Source: Chrysomallon squamiferum (Eukaryota; Mollusca; Gastropoda; Neomphalida; Peltospiridae). Taken from it: a stretch of DNA of 32,500 bases. The translations under genes and the position numbers were made by a program. The stretch lies in the NCBI GenBank assembly GCA_012295275.1, contig CM022672.1, positions 33,931,754-33,964,253 of the forward strand. Reading direction: 5' to 3'. Shown in pieces: positions 22,564 through 32,400 of the stretch. Position 1 is the first letter of the stretch. Every line of letters starts with the position of its first letter. A model generated the notes under the pieces. The model saw nothing but the letters and a program-made list of their open reading frames with translations. It had not been told where the DNA came from and searched no databases.

Positions 22564-22822
22564 TTGTGTTTTTATGTTTGTATTTCTGTATATATAGTGT
22601 AAAGTGTTGAAGTGTTTGTGTTTAAATGTACCTGTGTTTAATCTCTGTGTCAGAATCTGTACTTGAGTCTCTGCTGATCTCTTTGACAAAGTACGTGTTT
22701 GAAAACCTGTCTGGACTATAGTAGCGACTCCTTGACAACGACCTCGACCTTTGCCTTGACCTGCCCCTAGCAACGCAGAGAAACTCCTTTTAATATCACA
22801 GGTCAGAGAGAGAGAGAGAGAC

Positions 22823-22915
<93 letters not shown>

Positions 22916-22920
22916 GAGAC

Positions 22921-22975
<55 letters not shown>

Positions 22976-22990
22976 CAGAGAGTCAGAGAA

Positions 22991-23047
<57 letters not shown>

Positions 23048-23270
23048 GAGACAGAGAGTCAGAGAAAGAGAGAGTCAGAGAGACAGAGAGAGAGAGGGTC
23101 AGAGACAGAGAGAGAGAGAGAGAAAGAGAGAGTCAGAGACAGAGAGTGAGAGAGACAGAGAGAGAGAGAGAAAGTGAATGAGAGACAGAGACAGAGAGTG
23201 AGACAGAGACAGACTGAGAGAGAGAGAGAGAGACAGAGAGAGAGAGAAACAGAGAGACAGAGAGAGAGAC

Positions 23271-23329
<59 letters not shown>

Positions 23330-26049
23330 TAGAGAGAAAATAAATGATGGAAAAAACTCACTAATGATGAGAGATGAATGTGAGAATTAAATACAAATTA
23401 AGACTGATAAATAATAAAATAAAATAATAACAGAAACAGATCAAAGATAAAAACAAACAGACAAGAGAAGAGAGAAACTGAAAAAATGATAGAGAGACAG
23501 ATAGAAACAACAGACTGAGAGACAGAAACAGAATGAGAGAGAGAAGACGGACAAAGAGAAACAGAGACAGAAAAGATGAAAAAGGGAAAGGAAAAAATGA
23601 GAAAAGAAATAAAAAACAGATAGATAAAAATATAATAAAACAAAAAAACAGAAAAATATATAAAAAAAAAGATCATAAAAAAGAAAAAAAAAAAAATAAA
23701 ATAATAAATAAATAAATAAACAAACTAAATGAAATAAATAAATAAAAAAATAAAAACGAAGAAAAAAAGAAATAGAAATTAACAAATAAATAAAGAAACA
23801 AACAAACAAACAAATAAATAATAAAAGACATTATAAGAGAACAAACAGCTATGTTTGAATTAAACTCGGTGATTACCTGCTGTAGACGTAGTGTCTGTTT
23901 TCAACGACAACGCCGTCAGTTTCGTAGCCGTTGTGCACGTGGTAGACGCTGGAGCCGCACAGGGGACAGGTGTTGACGTCTGTCTCTGTGGGAGGGGGCG
24001 CGCTGGCTGGGCGGAAGTCTGGGGAGTGGCTCACGATGTCCACGTCATCGTAGACGTAGGCAGGCGAGCCGATGGTGGGTGGACGATGTGGACGAGGTAG
24101 CGGCAAAACCCGCGGTTCTGACCTGCGGATGTTGTAGAAGGGCTGACTTGACGTTGTCGTTGCTGCTGTTGCTGCAGTCTGATAGACGTGATTTGTTGCC
24201 AGCCTCCTATGGGCAAACGGTCGCTGTTGTTGTTGTTGCTGCTGTGGTTGTGGTTGTTGGTGTTGTTGTTGTTGTTGGTGTTGGTGTTGGTGTTGTTGTT
24301 GTTGTTGTTGTAGAGGAGAAAATATCTTGGCTCCTGTAGGAGTCTGGAAGTATCCTCTGCTTGTCAGCTGCTGCCTCATACCCTGTGTGCTGAAGCGCGA
24401 CCGAGGCACGTAGTAGTCAAACAAACCCACATTCTCCTCTTCTGTCACTGCCGCTGTGGTAGCTGCGGCTGTTGCAGCTGTGGCTGCGTGCATTCGTTGA
24501 TTAGCACGACTGTGTCGCTGGTCTGACATATACCCACTCTGTTCTACTGTTGTAGCTGGCACAGGGCCTGTATATATGTTGGTTTTATTATGTTATATTA
24601 TTCTTTACTATGTTATATTATTATTAATACACAGGTGCAGTACAATATATATGTGTCATATCAAAATATCTGATAGGTAACAGTGAGAAGATATTGTATA
24701 TATTTTGTATTCATTTGTCAATGCATATGTTTGAATTTCTATAGATGTGTATGTATCTGTGTGCACATGTATGAATACAGTAAGGAATTTGTGATTAATT
24801 CGGTGCCGGTGTAATTTGGTTTGTGTGTGTGTGTGTGTGTCTCTATATATGTGTGTATGTGTCTACCTACAGATATGTTTGTGTGTGTGTGTGTGTGTGT
24901 ATTTGTAAAGTATATATAAGTACAGTAAGGAATATTTTTTTTAAATTATTTATTTGATGATTGTGTAATTTGTTCTATGTATGTATGCATGCATGTGTGT
25001 GTGTGTGTGTGTGTGTATTATGTGTTTGTATGTAAATAAATAAATATATATATATATATGAATACAGTAAGGAATGCTTTTCAATTTATTTGTCTCAGTG
25101 TAACTTGGTAATGTCTGAGTGTATGTGTGTATTTCTGTGTGTCTGTATATTTGATTATTACATATCACATAATGTACATCAGTGTACACGGGTGTACTCT
25201 GACACTTAAACCCAACAACAACAAATATTTAAAAAATAAAAAACATTTTTTCTTACCTTGAACCGTTTCACTGGCAACAACTCTCCTCCTCCTCCTCACC
25301 CGGCTCCTCCCAGGAGCCTCGACCACGCCCCCGGGAGCAGGAGGAGCCGACGCAGGAGCCACGGGAGGGACATCTGCGTAGGCGTCAGCCGCGGCGTAGC
25401 CGAGGGGGATGTCGTGGCCGTCGTTCTGCCGGTCAAGCGGCAGCGTCCAGTACCACTCGTCCCAGTCTCGAGCCCGGCTCCCAGAAAACGAGTTGGCGCG
25501 ACGTCGTGGCATCCGCATGAAGCCGTAGGGGTCGTCGAAGGGGTCGTAGTACTCAGGCTGCTGCGGTTGAGGTGGTTGTTGAGGTGGTTGTGGTTGTGGT
25601 GGTGGCGGCTCGGGGGGAGGGGCTGGGGGCCGCTCTGTGACCTGCCTCATCTTGTCTTTCAGCTTCTCCACCTCCTTCTGTAGAGCCCGCAGTCGCGAAC
25701 TGCCAACACGTATATCACATATATCATATATATCACACATATCACATATATCATATATATCACTTATATCATATATATCACATATATCACATATATATAT
25801 CACACATATCACACATATCATATATATCACTTATATCACGTATATATCACATATATCACACATATTATATATCATATCATACCGACACAAACAAAAACAC
25901 ACACACACACACACACAGATATGTACATACTGACAGAAAAAAAACCACATATCATATGCGGTTCACATATATCACATATATCACTTATATAACACATATC
26001 ATATATATCACATATGTCACACATATCACATATATCACATATACGTATA

Positions 26050-26087
<38 letters not shown>

Positions 26088-26947
26088 ATATAATTTTAAT
26101 ATATGCTTTGCTTTAGTGTCGATAAAATATAAAATATATAACACACTAGTCACAATTACTACACAATCTAACGCTGTTACCTAGCAACAGATGATGTCCT
26201 GGTGACATCAGAGTCAGTCCCCTTGGCGTCCCACCCTCGGTCAGAACCCACCCCTCTGCTCTCCAGTCTCTGCAGGTTCTCCAGCCTCAGCTGACCTCTG
26301 ACCTGTGATGTCACAGCCTCCTCCCTGTGGTGGTCTCTGGGGGGCTGTCTCCTTGACGACGACCCAGTCTGTGGAGGTTTCCCGATCAGCTGAGTTCGGC
26401 TGCTACGCGGTGTGTCCAAGTCAGCGTCCTCCGAGGAATACCTCTGCCTGTGTTGGTGCGGAAGTGTTCCCCTGGGGGTGGGGTCTTTCTGGACTGTCTC
26501 CCCTTCTGCTGCTACTCCTCCACCTCTTCTTCTTCCTCCTTCTTCTTCTTCTTCTTCTTCTGAAGATTTGACTCGCTGCCGTCTTTGGGTGGGTTTTGGT
26601 GCAGTCTGTGTAGGTTGTTTCTGTTCGATGGAAGATTTGGATTTTTCTGTGGGTGTTGGTGTCTCGTCTGATTCTGAAATTAAGAAAATTAAAAAAAAAA
26701 AAAAAAAATGTTTAAATATTGTAAGTAAAATAAATAAAATAAAAAATGTTTATCTTGCAGGATATCATAAGGTCTTGTACAGATAAGTTATATATGAGTT
26801 ATGTTTTACAGTCTATGTTAGGACTAATTATTCAGTTTCAGTTTGGACGATCATTTTCTTTTACTTAAGTTTTAAAATGTGATGTTAAAAAAATTAAAAA
26901 TAAATAATTATATATATATATACATTCATACATACATACATACATAC

Positions 26948-26991
<44 letters not shown>

Positions 26992-27122
26992 CAAATCATA
27001 TCACATTTTAAAACCAATGTAAACCACATATATATATATAAATTAAAAATAAATAATGATATATATATATATATATATATATATATCATATCACATCACA
27101 TTTTAAAGCCAATGTAAATCAT

Positions 27123-27186
<64 letters not shown>

Positions 27187-27912
27187 TATCATACCATATT
27201 TTAAAACCAATGCAAACAATATATATATATATATAAAACAATTTTTAAACATGACTCATATATTGTTTACCACCATTTTAACATGGTCACTGTTATGTTT
27301 ACCTTCATTTTAATATGATTATAAATCCATGGGTTGTTTATCTTAGTTAATTAGTTTACACTGTAAAGCACCTTCAAACTCACGTTATTAATGGAAGAGA
27401 AGTGCTATAAAAATAAATAAGCCACAATAAATAAAAATAAAAATTACGACACTAATAGAAACAAAACAACAACAAAAAAAAACTCTTAACAGAGAAAGGG
27501 TTTACCTTGTCCCGAGTCCTCCAGTGTCCTGCTGCTGTCTTCCTGTCTCTCTCGTCTCTGTGCTGCGACTTTCTCCATCTTCTTCTGCGGCCTGACCTCT
27601 GTCTCCTCGCTGAGGTCACTCTCGCTCACGTCGTCATAGAAACTGACGTTCATGCTGTCGTTGCCGTCAGTGAAGCTGTCCTGTTTCCCAGCTGCGCCGC
27701 GACAACTACCACTGCTTCGTGACGGAGGACGTTGTTCCTGTTTTGATGCTGTTGTTGTTCTGGTGGAAGGAGTCTTAGTTGTTGTGGTAGTGGTAGTTGT
27801 AGCAGTAGTAGTAGCTGCAGGAGCACCTTGGGCTGAGGTAGACCTAAAAATAAAAAATAGCAGAGCAAAAATGAATTGTTTTTATGTATATGTAAAGTTT
27901 AGTGTATTTAAG

Positions 27913-27968
<56 letters not shown>

Positions 27969-30900
27969 AACATGAATGATTTTTCTCTCTTTTAAACATG
28001 ACTTTTTGCTTTTTTAACAGTTCACTACTACTTTCCATATCAGCAACCTTTGATAACAATAAAGTTTCAACTAACAGAAAGACATATGAAGATCCTCCAT
28101 GTGTTTACTGTGTACTTGTTACATAGAAAACAACAACAACAATTACTAATAACACAAACAAAAAACTATTTTTCATTTCTTTTTTTTTCCATGGGATACT
28201 TGTTATATTAAGAAAACAACAACAACTAAAATAAGAAAAAACAACAAAACTAGCTTTCATTTTATTTTCTTTTTTAAACTGTACTTGTTATGGACAGAAA
28301 AAACAACAATACAAAAAACAATAGCAGCATCAGCAGCAACAGCAACATCAACAACAATAACAACAACAAAAACAACAACAACAACAACAACAACTAAAAA
28401 AAAGCAACAACAAAACTACCTTTCATTTCTCGCAGTTCCGGCATCTCTCATTCTCACCGGCTGTTGCTGACGTTGCTGCTGTTGTCCATTTTGCTGCTGC
28501 TGTCCATTTTGCTGCTGCTGTCTCTCTCTCTGCAAACCTGCCATCTGACTCACTTCAGAGCCAACGACGGAGCCGATGAAGCCGCTGTCAACATCGTCAG
28601 CCCCAACCTGCCTCGTCATCTGTTTGAACTTGCCGGGACCGGGCAGGTTGGCTAAAGTACGGCTGTCGTGGTCCGACGTGCTGCTTTCTGGAAAACTGTT
28701 CATGTTTTGTCCTCCACCTCCTACCTGCAGTAGACAAATATTTACATAAAATAAAACTTTATACAATATATAACATTAAATATATATATAGCTATAAACA
28801 ATATATAACATTATATATATACAGATAGCTTTATAAATAAATAACAAAATATATAACAAACAATTATATATATACATATACAGATAGCTTTATACAATAT
28901 ATAACATTAAATATATATAGCCAATAATAACATTATATATATACAGATAGCTTTATACAATATATAACATTAATATATATATAGCTTTAAACAATATATA
29001 ACATTATATACATACAGATAGCTTTATACAATATATAACATTTTATATATATATATACACAGATAGCTTTATACTATAATAACATTATATATACATATGG
29101 CTGTAAACAATATATAACAATATCTAGTGTTAGAAATATCTCATTTTATTGTTGTCATAAATTTGACTAATTTTTAATTGTTTTATGATTATACACCCTA
29201 ACATTTTATCTGTTTAATTGTGTATAGCTACCAAATCCTCATCATTTCTATAAAACAGTTTAATTTTTATGATCATAAAGCAAAAATGTTATTGTTTTAT
29301 TATCTTATGCTGCAAACGTTTATCATAAAGGCCTAAACCATTATATTTTATGAAGATAATGCTTAAAATTTAATCATTTTATGAAAATAAGCTCTGAAAT
29401 TTTTATTTTATTTTATAAGCTCTGTAATTTTATCATTTTATTGTAAACAAAATTATTTTGATTTATTCAGTTATGAAAAGTAAGGTATCTTTAACACTAT
29501 AAAAATGGTTAAACATTTTAATAAAATGGTGTTGTTTTAACATTAAGATTATAAGCTATAGAAAACTGACACATCAATTAACCATAATCAAATCTAGTTG
29601 TTATTTTTATCATTTTGCACAGACAAGTCTTTTATATGCAGAATATCTCTACATAATTAACTAACATTTTAGTACAGACAAATAATATTTTACAACACAC
29701 AAAAAAAACTGATTTTGCAGACAACAATAAAAGCCTTGAGGCCTCAAAAAAAATAAAAAATAAAAAAAAAATAAAAATCCAAATAACAGTTTTCGAAAAA
29801 TATTCTTGAAAAAATAATTTTTGTTTTTTACCAGGAGGATCTGTGAACCTTACTTTTAGAAAATGGATAACAGGAATGTTGTTTATTTATTCAAATATAA
29901 ATTTTTATTTAAAAAAAAAAATTGTTTTTTTGTTTTACCTTCTTCATCTTGTGGTCGTGGAACTGATGTTCTCGCCTGTGAGGTCTGGGAACTGTGGAAC
30001 TGTACGAATCACTGTCGCTAGGTGACTCGTAATCATGGCGCGAATCACTCCTCTGCGACTCTCTGTCTGGAAACGAGGAATTTCTGTCTGCGGGACGCTC
30101 CCTGGGAGACGTCCGGTTGCTAGGCGACGGGGAGTATCTGCTGGGGAGGGGGTTGATGTTGTCGCGAGGAGAGGGACGTCCCCGCGCTGATGTGATGCTG
30201 CTGAGGCCGCTGCTGATGGAGGTGTTGAGAGCTCGCCGTGCTGTCTCTGCTGAAATTAGTACAGATTAGAAATGTCTACTGAAAGCTGAGGAGTAAGAGA
30301 ATGTCTACTGAAATCTCTACTGACGTCATACAGCTATAAATCTCTACTGACGTCATACAGCTATAAATCTCTACTGACGTCATACAGCTATAAATCTCTA
30401 CTGACGTCATAGGAGCTATAAATCTCTACTGACGTCATAGGAGCTCTAAATCTCTACTGACGTCATACAGCTATAAATCTCTACTGACGTCATACAGCTA
30501 AAAATCTCTACTCAAAGTCACACAGGTAAAAAAAAACTACTGACGTCATACAGCTAAAAATCTCTACTGACGTCAAGTTATACACTGACGTCATACAGCT
30601 ATAAATCTCTACTGACGTCATAGGAGCTATAAATCTCTACTGAATGTGAAATAGGTAAAAAACTGCTGAAATCCACACAGGTAAAAATGTCTACTGAAGG
30701 TTATACAAGTAAAAATCTCTACTGAAAGTCAAACAGGTAAATACTCTTTTGAAAGTCATACAGGTAAAAATTAAAATAATTCTTGTTTAATCACAGTATC
30801 TGAATTAATTTGGAAATAAATAATAATATACAGCTAAATTCTTTGTTATTATACATTTTATTTCTCTTATCAGACACACACACAAATACAATCACTCAAA

Positions 30901-31185
30901 CACACACATACATACACACACAGACACAGACACACACTCACACACACACAAACACACTTACTACATATATATATATATATTTGCCTGTTAACTATATTTA
31001 ACATACACATTTTAGTATTTGCCATTATTTTAGTATGAAATGTTTCAGTGTTGTAAATGACTGTACTGTATGTTTTACTTACCGTGACCTAGATTTTGTC
31101 TGTCTGTGTCAGATGGTTTTTCATTTTGGTTGACGTGATTCTGAAAGAAAAATTTATTAAAACCAAATAAACAGACAGAAGAATA

Positions 31186-31230
<45 letters not shown>

Positions 31231-31993
31231 TGGGTGTGTGTGAGCGTGTGAGTGAGTGAGTGTGTGTGTGTGTGTGATACTTTGGTAGATACTTTAAGTT
31301 CTGTTGACCAGTGGTAAGTGAGTTTTGTACATGATAAGTAATCTCTATAGTCAGGCAAGTAAGTTATTTTACTTACAGTTGAGTAAATTGTAAAGATAAA
31401 TAAATAATTTCAGAAAATGCATAAGGACCTTATGTAGACAAGTAAGTAACTTGTATATGTAAGTAAATTGTGTAGACAGGTAAACTAGTTTTGTATATAG
31501 GTAAATAGGTAAATCATGCATTTAAATAGGTAAGTTCTGTATAAAGGTAAGTAAACAATGACAGGTAAGTTCTGTAGGTAAGTAAATTGGTAATAGTAAA
31601 TTGTGCTGGTAGGTAGGTAAGTTCTGTAGGTAAGTAAACTGTTAATAGTAAATGGTGCAGGTACACAGGTAAGTTCTGTAGGTAAGTAAATCTACCTGTT
31701 TGATTTGTCTGTTGCTGTTTGACACCTGAGAATCTGGAAGAGGAGACTTGCCCCGAGTTCCTCCCTCTTTCACCTGCATTCTGTCCCACCTGTAATTAAA
31801 CAATACACATAACAATGATAATATAAACAAATATGTAACACATCTACATATGAATCAACATTAAAGTGTTATACAATGATGATGATAACCATAATAATAA
31901 TAATAAATAATAATAACAATAACAATTAATAATAATAATAACAATTAATAATAATAATAGCAATAATAATAATAACAATAAAAATTAACGATA

Positions 31994-32031
<38 letters not shown>

Positions 32032-32397
32032 TGAGAAGAAGAACAAGAAGAAGAAGAAAAGATTTATGAAGAAAAAGAAAAAAGAAAAATCTACATAAAT
32101 CTTAATTTGGAAGTATTCAGTATATATTTTACACTGTTTTTTCTATCAGTTTTTCTAAACTTTAACAAGATCATTTCACTGATATAATATCTACAATCTC
32201 CAGTTATATCATTTGTTTTCTCTTCTTTATTATTATTATTTGTTTAAATTTAAATCTTTATAATATTGAGGTAAATGTAAGTATTTTAACTATCAACTTA
32301 ATAATCTAAATAAGAAAAACTAAATATTTAACCTTTCTTCCAGTTCAGGAGGCAGTCTAAAAATATCAGGAGCTTCACTGCAGATTTCTTTAAGTTT
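20778..32397 (-). CDS. Gene-level: AKNA-like coiled-coil, disordered, Ser/Arg-rich protein; 3' twelve exons, 5' end outside window
   Basis: Exons on the minus strand, in order: 32397-32333, 31789-31696, 31140-31083, 30249-29939, 28724-28420, 27843-27506, 26673-26181, 25699-25257, 24567-23877, 22766-22632, 22086-21987, 20924-20778. Every junction is GT-AG and every phase agrees; the sum is 3180 nt, exactly 1060 codons with the stop. Recognisable parts are a WDRMQ segment, a DSGFIGS motif, a short coiled coil (RLRALQKEVEKLKDKM), CPLCGS, an RS-rich stretch and a basic amphipathic C-terminus. From memory, the acidic DSGF-type motif, late coiled coil and short basic C-terminal helix recall AKNA, which in vertebrates organises microtubules at centrosomal subdistal appendages. 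I cannot run a search, so the family is tentative; the gene structure is much firmer. Confidence 0.8.
21030..21160. repeat. Stop-region repeat copies within the last intron of the minus-strand gene
   Basis: TTTACTCAGTCTTTGTATTC plus CCAATCCAGTGAATAG, and a second copy ending TTTCACCAGTCC, match the repeat family seen at 20370-20800. Confidence 0.75.
21240..21980. repeat. TG-rich minisatellite (CA-rich in the transcript) abutting a donor
   Basis: Units of about 106-112 bp carry TCTGTACATATCTGTACATG (near 21336, 21442, 21554) and ATGAATGAATTTGTGTTT. Shorter GTCTGGTTG units follow, then (TG)n up to about 21970. The tract ends just 7-15 nt inside the intron after the donor of exon 22086-21987. 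Confidence 0.9.
21987..22086 (-). CDS. AKNA-like gene exon: second RS-rich, basic segment
   Basis: Acceptor TTTTACTCAG, consensus donor GTAAGT. Reads RSQSLSRSRSKIRRSGRKYK, then KIHSAGYHSDREIR. Strongly basic. Phase 2 in, 0 out. The hexamer-encoded Ser-Arg stretch resembles that of the preceding exon, so the two may share an ancestral duplication. Confidence 0.8.
22400..22560. repeat. (CT)n tract (GA-rich in the minus-strand transcript)
   Basis: CTCTCTCT with TGTCT interruptions, downstream (in transcript order) of the 135-nt exon. Confidence 0.9.
22632..22766 (-). CDS. AKNA-like gene exon: RS-rich, 135 nt, in-frame
   Basis: Acceptor TGCGTTGCTAG, donor GTACAT. Reads RGRSRQRSRSLSRSRYYSPD, then RFSNTYFVKEISRDSSTDSD, and TEIKHR. 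The Arg-Ser dipeptides are encoded by a TCAAGG-like hexamer repeat. It has 135 nt with phase 2 at both ends, so skipping would keep the reading frame. It sits between a CU-rich tract and a GA-rich tract of opposite sense. Confidence 0.8.
22800..23336. repeat. About 530-bp (GA)n/(GACA)n tract (CU-rich in the minus-strand transcript)
   Basis: Almost pure GAGAGA and GACAGAGA. In the minus-strand pre-mRNA this is a giant polypyrimidine tract ending about 34 nt before the acceptor of the 135-nt exon. Confidence 0.93.
23336..23876. repeat. A-rich AAATAAAT/AAAC remainder of the same intron
   Basis: Purine-rich, mostly A, with AATAAATA runs near 23700-23760. No exon seen. Confidence 0.7.
23877..24567 (-). 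CDS. AKNA-like gene exon: poly-Gln and CPLCGS motif
   Basis: Acceptor CATATATACAG, donor GTAATC. 691 nt. Begins GPVPATTVEQSGYMSDQR, then an Ala/Thr tract, GLFDYYVPRSRFSTQGMRQQ, a GARGYFQ-like RGYFQTPTGAKIF, long Gln/His tracts, PFYNIRRSEPRVLPLPRP, VYDDVDIVSHSPDFRPAS and NTCPLCGSSVYHVHNGYETD. C-x2-C alone is half a zinc-binding site; no second pair is visible nearby. Phase 1 in, 2 out. Confidence 0.85.
24765..25145. repeat. About 145-bp tandem repeat, three copies, with (TG)n cores
   Basis: TACAGTAAGGAAT recurs near 24776, 24920 and 25062, each followed by TGTAA-TTGGT-like and (TG)n segments. Confidence 0.8.
25257..25699 (-). CDS. AKNA-like gene exon: coiled coil, Pro/Gln tract and Tyr/Trp-rich motif
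   Basis: Acceptor GTGTTGGCAG, donor GTAAGA. Starts with a heptad-patterned coiled coil (SSRLRALQKEVEKLKDKMRQ), then Pro-rich and Pro/Gln repeats, then EYYDPFDDPYGFMRMPRRR and DWDEWYWTLPLDRQ, then an Ala/Pro segment and a basic RVRRRRRVV stretch. The YYDPFDDPYGF and DWDEWYW segments look like conserved short motifs. Phase 2 in, 1 out. Confidence 0.85.
25705..26080. repeat. CATATATCA minisatellite with (TA)n
   Basis: Roughly nine-base CATATATCA/CACATATAT units on both sides of a CA-rich island at 25880-25930, ending in (TA)n near 26056-26082. It lies upstream (in transcript order) of the coiled-coil exon acceptor. Confidence 0.88.
26181..26673 (-). CDS. AKNA-like gene exon: poly-Glu and basic disordered segment
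   Basis: Acceptor TTAATTTCAG, donor GTAACA. Begins ESDETPTPTEKSKSS, followed by RRQRVKSS, a poly-Glu run, an RRRGGG patch, YSSEDADLDTPRSSRTQL and a helical VRGQLRLENLQRLESRG segment. The basic RRQR and RRRGGG patches could bind nucleic acid or tubulin; that is inference. Phase 1 in, 2 out. Confidence 0.82.
26680..27505. repeat. Intron with about 90-100-bp AT-rich units containing (TA)n
   Basis: ATCACATTTTAAA-CCAATGTAAA-type segments recur near 27000, 27090 and 27190 between (TA)n runs. A poly(A) run lies near 26691-26708. No exon seen. Confidence 0.8.
27506..27843 (-). CDS. AKNA-like gene exon: Thr-rich tract and acidic motif
   Basis: Starts with a Thr/Ala-rich low-complexity region encoded by ACT/ACA/ACC repeats, then GNDSMNVSFYDDVSESDLSE, an acidic short linear motif, then a basic/charged helix (KKMEKVAAQRRERQED). 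Donor GTAAAC. Phase 2 in, 1 out. Confidence 0.8.
27915..27965. repeat. (TC)n microsatellite
   Basis: Pure TC dinucleotides in the intron upstream of the Thr-rich exon. Confidence 0.9.
28280..28412. repeat. (CAA)n tract
   Basis: AACAACAAC repeats beside a donor on the minus strand; AACAACAACA also recurs near 28130 and 28215. Confidence 0.85.
28420..28724 (-). CDS. AKNA-like gene exon: DSGFIGS motif and Gln-rich repeats
   Basis: Acceptor CTACTGCAG, donor GTAGTT. Reads VGGGGQNMNSFPESSTSDHD, later DDVDSGFIGSVVGSEVSQM, then a polyglutamine stretch with a tandem QQQQNG peptide repeat. The DSGFIGS segment is the clearest conserved-looking motif and is one reason for the AKNA suggestion. Phase 0 in, 2 out. 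Confidence 0.82.
28740..29125. repeat. AT-rich minisatellite of about 60-70 bp
   Basis: AACAATATATAACATTATAT and ACAGATAGCTTTATACAATA recur about six times, directly upstream (in transcript order) of the acceptor at 28725. Confidence 0.88.
29126..29938. other. Remainder of that intron; AT-rich, no feature recognised
   Basis: A-rich runs near 29745-29780; otherwise unstructured AT-rich DNA with no exon. Confidence 0.55.
29939..30249 (-). CDS. AKNA-like gene exon: Ser/Arg/Pro-rich disordered segment
   Basis: A 311-nt GC-rich exon between acceptor TAATTTCAG and donor GTAAAA. It starts AETARRALNTSISSGLSS, continues with Ser-Pro motifs (RYSPSPSNRTSPRERP), then DYESPSDSDSYSS, and ends in a basic His/Lys-rich stretch (HDHKMKK). 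It looks disordered and rich in potential phosphosites. Confidence 0.82.
30260..30780. repeat. 27-bp minisatellite carrying TGACGTCA palindromes
   Basis: The unit is TCTCTACTGACGTCATACAG plus CTATAAA. I count 11 exact TGACGTCA sites between 30321 and 30620; edge units are diverged (TACTGAAAGTCA and similar). Confidence 0.93.
30871..30985. repeat. (CA)n-rich tract and short (TA)n
   Basis: CACACACA with interruptions, then TATATATA, in the intron upstream of exon 30249-29939. Confidence 0.88.
31083..31140 (-). CDS. AKNA-like gene, 58-nt exon
   Basis: Acceptor TTTCTTTCAG and consensus donor GTAAGT bracket a 19-codon polar peptide beginning NHVNQNEKPSDTDRQ. Phase 0 in, 1 out. Support is from splice sites and phase, not homology. 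Confidence 0.68.
31182..31280. repeat. (TG)n tract
   Basis: TG repeats (CA in the transcript) about 40 nt upstream of the acceptor of exon 31140-31083. Confidence 0.9.
31370..31695. repeat. GTAAGTTCTGTAGGTAAGTA minisatellite abutting a donor
   Basis: Copies near 31530, 31565, 31617 and 31669. The last runs directly into the donor of exon 31789-31696. On the minus strand each unit carries TTACCTACAG, an acceptor-like sequence. Confidence 0.88.
31696..31789 (-). CDS. AKNA-like gene exon (WDRMQ segment)
   Basis: Completes the split arginine and reads WDRMQVKEGGTRGKSPLPDS, then QVSNSNRQIKQ, to the donor GTAGAT. Acceptor TAATTACAG. Phase 2 in, phase 0 out. The donor is followed directly by a tandem repeat with many TTACCTACAG-like motifs. 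Confidence 0.78.
31885..32080. repeat. (AAT)n and (AAG)n tract
   Basis: AAT repeats with AAC interruptions, then GAAGAAGAA. Confidence 0.88.
32333..32397 (-). CDS. AKNA-like gene, first visible exon
   Basis: Acceptor GTTTCACAG precedes it and the donor GTTAAA follows at 32332. It encodes KLKEICSEAPDIFRLPPELE and then E plus a split R. The incoming phase is 0, so further coding exons are expected beyond 32500. The short, helical, acidic sequence resembles part of a longer folded or coiled segment. Confidence 0.75.
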
Positions 32398-32400
32398 CTG

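Noticed and set aside
30810-31358. Short Thr/His frames on both strands around the CA and TG runs
   Set aside because: Microsatellite translations lying in introns of the minus-strand gene.
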